From Actinomycetota bacterium (GTDB lineage Bacteria; Actinomycetota; Actinomycetes; Nanopelagicales; Nanopelagicaceae): DNA of 6,308 bases. The position numbers were made by a program, and so were the translations under genes. Of the stretch, positions 1 through 6,199 are shown one piece after another (position 1 is the stretch's first letter; each line of letters opens with the position of its first letter). The DNA lies in the NCBI GenBank assembly GCA_009704445.1, contig WLED01000062.1:1-6308 (forward strand), in the 5' to 3' direction. A model generated the notes under the pieces. That model worked only from the letters and a program-made list of their open reading frames with translations. It had not been told where the DNA came from and made no database searches.

Positions 1-551
1 AATGGTGCAACAGTTTTAAAACTTTGCTCCAGCCACACACCTACACCTGGTGTGAACTCACTTGGTTTGAATACCACTGTGTTTCCAGCAGCCAATGCAT
101 ATGCAATCGACCCAACTGGAGTGAATATCGGATAGTTCCATGGACCAATCACGCCAACAACTCCTACGGGTGAGCGTTCAACAGTTGCCGACATGTTAGC
201 CATCAAGACACCAGGTGCTCTATGAGAAGTTCGCATAATGTCTTCTGCATGACGAGCCACCCAACCAATATGGCTAACTGCGATGCTCACTTCAAGCCGT
301 GCATCACTAAGGGGTTTGCCTGTCTCTTGAGAGATGATGGAAGCAACCTCTTCAATATTCTTAATTATGTAATTACTCCATGCAAGCAAAGTTTTTTTCC
401 GGCCCGCAAATCCAAGCTTGACCCAATCAGAAGTAGCAATTCGCGCTTGAGCTACGATGCGATCTACTTCCTTATCCAATTGAATTGGATATTTTCCAAT
501 CACTTTATTGGTAACGGGATTGAGCGAATTAAATGTTTTGGCCATGTGCAT
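1..551 (-). CDS. Aldehyde dehydrogenase family protein, N-terminal part (cut by left edge)
   Basis: Aldehyde dehydrogenase family enzymes oxidise an aldehyde to a carboxylic acid with NAD(P)+ in the cytoplasm. The reverse-strand frame stays open from the start to the left edge and gives 183 residues, roughly the first 40% of a typical 450-500 aa family member. Seen: SQETGKP (74-80), the cofactor-domain motif GPWNYP (136-141, with the conserved Asn), and AAGNTVVFKPSE (154-165), whose Lys and Ser/Glu normally contact the cofactor. The catalytic Cys and the general-base Glu lie beyond the window, so intactness and substrate cannot be judged. I place the start at the outer ATG (551), reading MHMAKTF, because a perfect AGGAGG sits 8 nt upstream; the inner ATG at 545 would be 14 nt away. 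The gene is divergent from the hydrolase at 584. The family is clear, but the subfamily (for example succinate-semialdehyde dehydrogenase) is not. Confidence 0.93.
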   Translation of the reverse strand, partial: MHMAKTFNSLNPVTNKVIGKYPIQLDKEVDRIVAQARIATSDWVKLGFAGRKKTLLAWSNYIIKNIEEVASIISQETGKPLSDARLEVSIAVSHIGWVARHAEDIMRTSHRAPGVLMANMSATVERSPVGVVGVIGPWNYPIFTPVGSIAYALAAGNTVVFKPSEFTPGVGVWLEQSFKTVAP

Positions 552-559
552 AAGCCTAG

Positions 560-565
560 CCTCCT
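560..565 (-). promoter_or_regulatory. Shine-Dalgarno site of the aldehyde dehydrogenase
   Basis: A perfect AGGAGG on the minus strand lies 8 nt before the ATG at 551, and this decides between the two nearby in-frame ATGs. It is the only strong ribosome binding site seen before any gene in the window. It implies that this mRNA has a real 5' leader, so its promoter must lie upstream on the minus strand, overlapping the first codons of the divergent hydrolase. A weak -10 candidate there is CATACT (minus strand, 581-586). Confidence 0.8.
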
Positions 566-570
566 ACAGA

Positions 571-576
571 TAGAAT
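571..576 (+). promoter_or_regulatory. Predicted -10 element, leaderless promoter of the alpha/beta hydrolase
   Basis: TAGAAT matches the bacterial TANNNT -10 consensus and ends 7 nt before the ATG at 584, so transcription would begin at or next to the A of the start codon. No Shine-Dalgarno precedes this ATG. No convincing -35 is visible; bases near 547-553 match TTGACA poorly. The call rests on the same spacing recurring at the other complete genes of the window. Confidence 0.55.
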
Positions 577-583
577 CTGAAGT

Positions 584-1294
584 ATGAAAATGAGAGTAGG
601 TCCCGGCTCCATATTTCCATCGGTAAGAACCCCATTTCACGTGACAACTAAGGATGGTGTTGTTTTAGTTGGTGAAGTTGCCACCCCCCTACAAAAATCT
701 AAAGGCGCAATTTTATGTTTACATCCCCTGCCAACAGCAGGTGGGATGATGGACAGTCACATCTACAAGAAAGCTGCCAATCGTTTGCCTGCTATGGCCG
801 ACATAACGGTTGTCAGATTCAATACACGGGGAACAACAAGTGAGGCTGGAACAAGCACCGGTGAATTTGATAATGGAATTGCAGAACATTACGACGTAGA
901 AGCAATGCTGACCTATTGCTTTGATGAATTGAAATTGGAAAACCTTTGGGTCGTAGGGTGGTCTTTTGGAACAGATTTAGCCTTACAACATGCAAAAGAT
1001 CCGCGACATAAAGGATTAATATTGCTCAGCCCACCACTTAGAACAACAACTGATGAACAACTTAAGTATTGGAATAGTGATTTAAGGCCAATTACTGCTC
1101 TTGTCCCAGAGCTAGATGATTATCTAAAGCCAGACCAGGCGCGAGAGCGATTTGCAATCGTTCCAACATTAAAGATTGTCGCTGTAGATGAAGCAAAACA
1201 TCTATGGCTAGGCGAGCCTTCTGTGCATAGAGTCTTATCTGAAATTACATCAATAGTTACTGGAAAAGAAGAAAAACTTCCGCTCGAGTTTTAA
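584..1294 (+). CDS. Alpha/beta hydrolase fold protein
   Basis: A 236-residue cytoplasmic alpha/beta hydrolase of the COG2945-like type, probably an esterase or acyl hydrolase of unknown substrate. Seen: HPLP (47-50) after the first core strand, the usual oxyanion-hole region; FNTRGT (79-84) followed by GEFDNGIAE (93-101), typical of this group; the nucleophile elbow GWSFG with Ser127; a likely acid Asp at 178 or 179 (ELDDYLKP); and the catalytic His206 in AKHLWLGE. The triad is therefore complete. There is no signal peptide or membrane segment. The start at 584 is favoured over the ATG at 590 by the -10 element 7 nt upstream, although neither has a Shine-Dalgarno. The gene is divergent from the aldehyde dehydrogenase, which may hint at related substrates, but nothing here proves it. 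Its TAA overlaps the stop of the next, convergent gene. Confidence 0.9.
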   Translation: MKMRVGPGSIFPSVRTPFHVTTKDGVVLVGEVATPLQKSKGAILCLHPLPTAGGMMDSHIYKKAANRLPAMADITVVRFNTRGTTSEAGTSTGEFDNGIAEHYDVEAMLTYCFDELKLENLWVVGWSFGTDLALQHAKDPRHKGLILLSPPLRTTTDEQLKYWNSDLRPITALVPELDDYLKPDQARERFAIVPTLKIVAVDEAKHLWLGEPSVHRVLSEITSIVTGKEEKLPLEF

Positions 1295-2418
1295 GCTTTA
1301 TTTGCTCGCGGAATTACAACTTCATCCAAAATCAATATTATTGATGCAGCAACGGGTACAGCAAGTAGTCCACCAACTAAGCCCAATAAAGAGGAGCCAA
1401 TCAAGGCCGAAATAATTGTAACGGCGCCAGGCACGGACAATGTCCTTTTCATAATTCTTGGAGTAACAATGTAGTTTTCAATTTGAACGTAGAGAACATA
1501 GGTAACAAAGGCCACAAGGCCGATCAATGGAGATTGAGTCAACGCAATTAAAGTAACAACGCCTGCGCCAATAAAGTGACCAATAAGTGGAATGAGCGCA
1601 ACAACAAAAACGATCATTCCGATTGCAATTGGTGAAGGCAAAGATAAGACTGTTGATAGGAGAACTACAAAAACTCCGGCCATTGCAGCGATAAGAATCT
1701 GACTTCCAACGAAAATTCCAACTCGCTCAACAACAGCATTAGTAAGTTTGCCAACCCTATCTCTGCGTGATGCAGGAACGAGTGAGAGTCCTAAAGAGAT
1801 AGCTTGGGGTAGTGATGTGATGAAATAAAGTGTCAGAACCAAAATAGTAAGTGCGGTGAAAAATCCTGAAAGGATTGATTGACCAACACCGATTACCCCA
1901 CCAAAAGTTGAGATTAGTAGAGTCCCATCAGATGTCACAGAGTTTAGTCTGGACTGTAATGTGTCAATTATTCCAAACTGATCATTCAAACCATTAATCG
2001 TGCTGTTTTTCATCAAATTATCAAGTAATTCTGGAGCGTTCTGAATCAGATTTGTTCCTTGGCTTACCACCGGAGGAACAACAACAAAGGCAAAAAAGAC
2101 TACAAATAAAATAACGGAAGAGAAAATTACTGCCACTGCAGAACCTCTGGAAAGATTGCGCTTGCGCAAAGCCTCAACTGCTGGATTTAATCCCATAGCT
2201 AAGAAAAGTGAGACTAGAATCAAAACAAATATTTGACTAACACTCTCTAACGCTCGCAGCAAAACTATTGCAGTTAAAACACCCAAAGTTGCAACAAAAC
2301 CAAAGTAAAACGGCTGAGTTTTGTTGATTGGTAGTCCGGACACTCCAAGATTACTTACTTTTCTTTTTGGTGGTGAAACCGCTGATGCAGCTTTCTTGAT
2401 TTTCTTCGAAGTATCCAT
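1291..2418 (-). CDS. AI-2E family transporter (PerM/YhhT-like membrane protein)
   Basis: An integral inner-membrane protein of the AI-2E transporter family (PF01594), whose members have been linked to autoinducer-2 export, Na+/H+ exchange or general efflux; the real substrate here is unknown. The 375 residues are a normal family length. The N-terminal ~35 residues are Lys/Pro-rich and likely cytoplasmic. Hydrophobic segments lie near 37-57, 60-80, 92-118, 172-203, 236-259, 264-293, 299-313 and 332-366. The soluble stretch at about 119-168 is the usual inter-membrane domain. The family signature is visible as YVQIENYIVTPRIMKR (310-325, with Gln312, Glu314, Asn315 and Pro320), followed by SVPGAVT and the Gly-rich GLVGGLLAVPVAA. 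The ATG at 2418 has no Shine-Dalgarno, but TAGAAT sits 6 nt upstream. The gene is divergent from the thioredoxin-fold gene at 2505 and converges on the hydrolase with a 4-bp overlap. Confidence 0.93.
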   Translation of the reverse strand: MDTSKKIKKAASAVSPPKRKVSNLGVSGLPINKTQPFYFGFVATLGVLTAIVLLRALESVSQIFVLILVSLFLAMGLNPAVEALRKRNLSRGSAVAVIFSSVILFVVFFAFVVVPPVVSQGTNLIQNAPELLDNLMKNSTINGLNDQFGIIDTLQSRLNSVTSDGTLLISTFGGVIGVGQSILSGFFTALTILVLTLYFITSLPQAISLGLSLVPASRRDRVGKLTNAVVERVGIFVGSQILIAAMAGVFVVLLSTVLSLPSPIAIGMIVFVVALIPLIGHFIGAGVVTLIALTQSPLIGLVAFVTYVLYVQIENYIVTPRIMKRTLSVPGAVTIISALIGSSLLGLVGGLLAVPVAASIILILDEVVIPRANKA

Positions 2419-2424
2419 GTTCTT

Positions 2425-2430
2425 ATTCTA
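2425..2430 (-). promoter_or_regulatory. Predicted -10 element, leaderless promoter of the AI-2E family gene
   Basis: TAGAAT on the minus strand ends 6 nt before the ATG at 2418, the same hexamer as at the hydrolase gene. Transcription would start at the initiation codon. No good -35 is visible 16-18 nt upstream (minus-strand sequence near 2447-2453). It lies in the 86-bp gap between this gene and the gene at 2505, which holds only the two divergent promoters as far as I can see. Confidence 0.55.
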
Positions 2431-2468
2431 AAGTGTGCGAGCGTTACTTTGGTGGTTAAGGATGATGT

Positions 2469-2498
2469 TTGCAGGTTAAATACCCTGATCGATAGGAT
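2469..2498 (+). promoter_or_regulatory. Predicted promoter (-35/-10) of the thioredoxin-fold gene, leaderless
   Basis: TTGCAG (2469-2474) and TAGGAT (2493-2498) are separated by 18 bp, and the -10 ends 6 nt before the ATG at 2505. The -35 shares only the strong TTG of TTGACA plus a weak remainder. There is no Shine-Dalgarno before the ATG, so a leaderless transcript is predicted. Confidence 0.5.
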
Positions 2499-2504
2499 TG
2501 TTCC

Positions 2505-3365
2505 ATGAGTTTGCCACCTAATTTTGGGCAGGCCTTTGATTTAAGTTCATTGACTAAGCCAAAGGCCGATCCAGATCTGCCCATGCCGGGTCTAGAAGTA
2601 ACTGTTGAAAACTTAAACTCAAATATTCTCCCCTTATCGTTGGTAAGACCTGTCATTGTTTTAATGTGGTCTCCAAGAAGTGCTGAGTCACAAGAAATGG
2701 TTACAACACTTGGGAAACTCATGAATGAGTATCAGGGGCAATGGAGTCTTGCTCGGGTAAACATAGATACAGATCCAGAGATCGCTCAAGCGTTTCAAAC
2801 TAAGAATGTCCCATATGCAGTGGCAATAATTGCAGAGCAGATGGTGCCTTTGTTTGAACAGTCTTATCCAGAGGCACAGCTTCGCCTCGTCATTGATAAA
2901 GTCTTGACACTTTCGGCACAGCAAGGAGTCGGTGAAGCACCGGTAGAACAGATGGAACCCGAAGAGGAAGAAGCAATGAATGCTTTGAAATCTGGCGAAT
3001 TTGCAAAAGCAGAGGCGGCGTACAAAAAATGGTTATCTAGAAAACCAAATGAAAACTTAGCAAAACTTGGGTTAGCTCAGACTCAACTTCTGATTAGAAC
3101 AGAAGGACTTGATCTCAACAAGGTTATTGAGGATTCAGCGAAATCTCCACAAGATATTGAGCTTCAACTAAAAGCAGCAGATGTTGAGATTGTAAATGGT
3201 GGCGTCGAGGCAGCCTTTTCTAGATTGTTGAATTTAGTGAAGGCAACACGAGGTGATGAAAAAAACAAAGTCAAAACCCACTTGCTCAATTTATTTGCAT
3301 TAGTAGATCAAAGTGATCCACGGTTAATTTCTGCACGCAAAGAACTTGCTAGCTCCATCTTTTAA
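2505..3365 (+). CDS. Thioredoxin-fold protein with TPR-like C-terminal domain (YbbN/CnoX-like)
   Basis: A 286-residue soluble protein resembling the YbbN/CnoX co-chaperone family: a thioredoxin domain (about 28-138) joined by an acidic linker (EPEEEE, 151-156) to a helical, tetratricopeptide-like region (about 153-285, for example LKSGEFAKAEAAYKKWL). Family members hold unfolded proteins and pass them to chaperones rather than mainly doing redox work. Seen: the core strand and active-site loop VLMWSPRSAES, where the usual CxxC is replaced by Ser59-Ala-Glu-Ser62; a VNIDTDPEIAQAF strand and helix; and the conserved cis-Pro region NVPYA (Pro103). The protein has no cysteine at all, so it cannot act as a thiol oxidoreductase. 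No signal peptide is seen. The ATG at 2505 lacks a Shine-Dalgarno but has TAGGAT 6 nt upstream. The fold is secure; the chaperone role is inferred from the family. Confidence 0.88.
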   Translation: MSLPPNFGQAFDLSSLTKPKADPDLPMPGLEVTVENLNSNILPLSLVRPVIVLMWSPRSAESQEMVTTLGKLMNEYQGQWSLARVNIDTDPEIAQAFQTKNVPYAVAIIAEQMVPLFEQSYPEAQLRLVIDKVLTLSAQQGVGEAPVEQMEPEEEEAMNALKSGEFAKAEAAYKKWLSRKPNENLAKLGLAQTQLLIRTEGLDLNKVIEDSAKSPQDIELQLKAADVEIVNGGVEAAFSRLLNLVKATRGDEKNKVKTHLLNLFALVDQSDPRLISARKELASSIF

Positions 3366-3374
3366 CTTAAAGAA

Positions 3375-6095
3375 TCAACCAGAGCCTTCTGTATTACCTG
3401 CATCTGCAGCCGTTACATCATGAATCTTATATTTAGCCATAGCCTTTTTAAGAACACTCTTTTTGATCTTTCCAGACTCAACAAGTTGTTGTAAAACAGC
3501 TACTGCAATTGATTCCGCATCAACTTTAAAGTGACGACGCAACGCACCTCGTGTATCTGATAAACCAAAACCATCTGTTCCCAATGAATAGAAAGGTTGC
3601 TCTACCCACGGTTGGATTTGATCTTGAACAGCGCGCATGTAGTCACTAACTGCAACTACTGGCCCTTTTGCGTCTGCTAATTTTGTTGTTACATACGCTT
3701 GTCGTTGGTCATTAGGGTTTAACAGATTATGTCGATCCGTTTCTAGGCCATCGCGGCGAAGTTCATTCCATGATGTAACAGACCAAACAGAGGCCTTTAC
3801 GCCCCAATCATCGTTTAGAAGTTGTTGTGCCTTAAGGGCCCAATTAACTCCAACTCCTGAGGCCAAAATCTGTGCACTCTTTTTGCGAGATTTCTTAGCA
3901 GGTGAGTATAAGTAGATTCCCTTGAGTAGACCGGCAACATCTAAATTCTCAGGCTCGGCCGGCTGAACATAAGGCTCGTTATAAACAGTTAAGTAGTAGA
4001 AAATGTTTTCACTATTCTCGCCATACATTCTGCGGAGTCCATCTTTAACGATATGTCCTAGCTCAAATGCATATGCTGGATCGTATGCAACGACTGCAGG
4101 ATTTGTAGCTGCAAGTAGAAGTGAATGACCATCCTCGTGTTGTAAACCTTCACCATTAAGTGTTGTTCGACCTGCTGTTGCGCCAATGACAAAACCACGC
4201 ACAAGTTGGTCTGCAGCTGCCCAGAAACCATCTCCAGTTCGCTGGAAGCCAAACATTGAATAGAAAATGTACATAGGAATCATTGGCTCATCATGAGTTG
4301 AATACGAAGATCCAACTGCGGTAAATGATGCAACAGAGCCAGCCTCATTAATTCCTTCATGCAAGATGACGCCAGAAGTAGATTCCTTATAGGAGAGAAT
4401 CAATTCACGATCTACTGCTGTGTATTTTTGTCCGTGAGGTGAATAGATCTTTAGCGTAGGAAATAGTGAATCCAAACCAAATGTGCGTGCCTCATCAGGA
4501 ATAATCGGAACAATTCGAGAACCTAAACCTGGATCCTTAACTAGATCCTTCAACATACGAACAAAAGCCATTGTTGTTGCAATCTCTTGTTGTCCAGAGC
4601 CACGTTTTGCTGATTCATAAACACTGTCATTTGGAAGAGTCAAAGGACGAGATTTTGATCGACGACGCGGAATTGATCCACCCAGTTCTGCTCTACGTTC
4701 GGCAACATATTTAGCCTCGGGTGAATCAGGTGCAGGCAAGTAATAAGGCGGCAAATACTTGTCTAGCTTTGAATCTGGAATATCTAGATGCAAGGTATCT
4801 CTAAACATTTGAATATCTTCTAAAGTCATCTTCTTCATCTGGTGCGTTGAGTTACGACCTTCAAAGTGAGAGCCAAGCGTCCAACCTTTAACGGTCTTTG
4901 CCAAAATCACTGTTGGACGACCATTCTTTTGTGTTGCAGCTGTGTAGGCGGCATAAAGTTTCTGGTAATCATGGCCACCTCGCTTGAGGTTCCAGATCTG
5001 ATCATCGCTCCAATCTGCAACCAATGCTGCAGTACGTGGATCTTGTCCGAAGAAATGCTCGCGAACATATTTGCCTGATTCGGCCTTGAATGTTTGGTAA
5101 TCACCATCAAGAGTCTCATTCATAATTTTTACAAGAGCGCCTTCACGATCTTTTGCAAGGAGCGGATCCCAACCTCGACCCCACACCACTTTAATAACGT
5201 TCCAACCAGCGCCACCAAAAATCGCTTCTAGCTCTTGAATGATTTTTCCATTACCTCGTACAGGTCCATCAAGGCGCTGCAAATTACAGTTAACAACAAA
5301 AGTTAAGTTATCTAACTTCTCTCTAGTAGCAAGTCCTATCGCTCCCAAAGTATCTACTTCATCTACTTCACCGTCACCAAGAAATGCCCAAACATTTTGA
5401 TCGCTAGTATCTTTGATTCCACGGTTATGTAGATATCGGTTATAGCGAGCTTGATAAATTGCATTCAGCGGTCCAATTCCCATCGACACTGTCGGGAACT
5501 GCCAAAACTCTGGCATTAATCGTGGGTGAGGATATGAGGAGAGCCCACCACCAGGATGTGAAAGTTCTTGGCGGAAACCATCTAATTGGTTTTCAGTTAA
5601 TCGTCCTTCTAGAAATGCTCGTGCATACATTCCAGGACTTGCATGACCTTGGAAGAAAATTTGATCTCCGCCACCGGCGTGATCTTGTCCGCGGAAAAAG
5701 TGGTTAAAACCGACTTCATATAACGCAGCCGATGATGCATATGTAGAAATATGTCCACCAACACCAACACCTGGGCGTTGGGCTCTGTGCACCAACATTG
5801 CTGCGTTCCAACGATTAATTCGGCGAATCTTGCGCTCTAAATCTTCATCTCCTGGGAAAGGAGCTTCATGTTCTGGAGAAATGGTGTTGATGTAATCAGA
5901 GGTACGAAGGGCAGAAATTCCTACATTTTGTTCTCGTGCATGTTGCAAAAGATTGAGCATTAAGTAACGCGCACGTACTGGCCCTGCGGCCTTTAACGCT
6001 GCGTCAAAGGATGCACGCCACTCGGCGGACTCAGAGGGATCGGTATCGACTAGTTGATCGATGTTTAAATCTGGCGCCTCGAAGTTTTCGCTCAT
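3375..6095 (-). CDS. aceE: Pyruvate dehydrogenase E1 component, homodimeric type
   Basis: Thiamine-diphosphate-dependent E1 decarboxylates pyruvate and transfers the acetyl group to lipoyl-E2, feeding acetyl-CoA to the TCA cycle. The 906 residues fit the homodimeric AceE family (about 890-930). Seen in order: GVGGHIS (His115) and GHASPGMYARAF (His151), matching the E. coli active-site histidines; the ThDP/Mg motif GDGEVDE (240-246) through NCNLQRLDG (269-277); the mobile-loop segment EGRNSTHQMKKM with His418, equivalent to E. coli His407; LHEGINEAG with Glu580, the cofactor-activating glutamate; and GLQHEDGHS (650-658). The C-terminal domain runs to a short acidic/Gly tail. No key residue is missing. 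The ATG at 6095 gives a normal N-terminus (MSENFEAPDL); it has no Shine-Dalgarno but a GAGAAT hexamer 6 nt upstream. No E2 or E3 gene is nearby. It converges on the thioredoxin-fold gene with a 9-bp gap and is divergent from a DUF3052-type gene. Confidence 0.98.
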   Translation of the reverse strand: MSENFEAPDLNIDQLVDTDPSESAEWRASFDAALKAAGPVRARYLMLNLLQHAREQNVGISALRTSDYINTISPEHEAPFPGDEDLERKIRRINRWNAAMLVHRAQRPGVGVGGHISTYASSAALYEVGFNHFFRGQDHAGGGDQIFFQGHASPGMYARAFLEGRLTENQLDGFRQELSHPGGGLSSYPHPRLMPEFWQFPTVSMGIGPLNAIYQARYNRYLHNRGIKDTSDQNVWAFLGDGEVDEVDTLGAIGLATREKLDNLTFVVNCNLQRLDGPVRGNGKIIQELEAIFGGAGWNVIKVVWGRGWDPLLAKDREGALVKIMNETLDGDYQTFKAESGKYVREHFFGQDPRTAALVADWSDDQIWNLKRGGHDYQKLYAAYTAATQKNGRPTVILAKTVKGWTLGSHFEGRNSTHQMKKMTLEDIQMFRDTLHLDIPDSKLDKYLPPYYLPAPDSPEAKYVAERRAELGGSIPRRRSKSRPLTLPNDSVYESAKRGSGQQEIATTMAFVRMLKDLVKDPGLGSRIVPIIPDEARTFGLDSLFPTLKIYSPHGQKYTAVDRELILSYKESTSGVILHEGINEAGSVASFTAVGSSYSTHDEPMIPMYIFYSMFGFQRTGDGFWAAADQLVRGFVIGATAGRTTLNGEGLQHEDGHSLLLAATNPAVVAYDPAYAFELGHIVKDGLRRMYGENSENIFYYLTVYNEPYVQPAEPENLDVAGLLKGIYLYSPAKKSRKKSAQILASGVGVNWALKAQQLLNDDWGVKASVWSVTSWNELRRDGLETDRHNLLNPNDQRQAYVTTKLADAKGPVVAVSDYMRAVQDQIQPWVEQPFYSLGTDGFGLSDTRGALRRHFKVDAESIAVAVLQQLVESGKIKKSVLKKAMAKYKIHDVTAADAGNTEGSG

Positions 6096-6101
6096 GTGCC
6101 T

Positions 6102-6130
6102 ATTCTCGCGTGTATGGGCTGTAAGTGGAA
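6102..6130 (-). promoter_or_regulatory. Predicted promoter of aceE, leaderless
   Basis: On the minus strand, TTCCAC (6125-6130) and GAGAAT (6102-6107) are separated by 17 bp, and the hexamer ends 6 nt before the aceE ATG. GAGAAT keeps the key A2 and T6 of TANNNT but has G in place of T1, and the -35 is poor. The main support is that the position matches the other genes in the window. An activator could compensate for the weak boxes, but no operator was recognised. Confidence 0.4.
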
Positions 6131-6199
6131 ATTGAACGGGTCGAAAATTGGGCCAAATTACCTCTTGCGCTTAAGGGGCCGATTGTGTGGACTTATCCA

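Noticed and set aside
222..587. Plus-strand open frame of 121 codons
   Set aside because: It lies antisense to the aldehyde dehydrogenase, which carries clear family motifs. Its own translation resembles nothing and runs over the start regions of both flanking genes.
1273..1311. Possible terminator hairpins around the 1291 junction (AAAACT/AGTTTT, and CGAG/CTCG)
   Set aside because: The stems are short, A/T-rich or need bulges, and neither is followed by a clear U-tract on a suitable strand. They are too weak to annotate as terminators.
1291..2418. Quorum-sensing (autoinducer-2) role for the AI-2E family gene
   Set aside because: The family name is historical and covers several transport activities. 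No luxS or other signalling gene is present in the window, so only the membrane family is asserted.
2456..2924. Two minus-strand open frames (2456-2722 and 2688-2924)
   Set aside because: Both are antisense to the thioredoxin-fold gene. Their translations are Cys/His/Arg-rich with low-complexity character and have no recognisable domain.
4058..5707. Short open frames on both strands inside aceE (4058-4252, 4866-5078, 4907-5119, 5459-5707)
   Set aside because: They fall wholly within the well-conserved aceE reading frame, which is intact with all key residues. They are chance frames.
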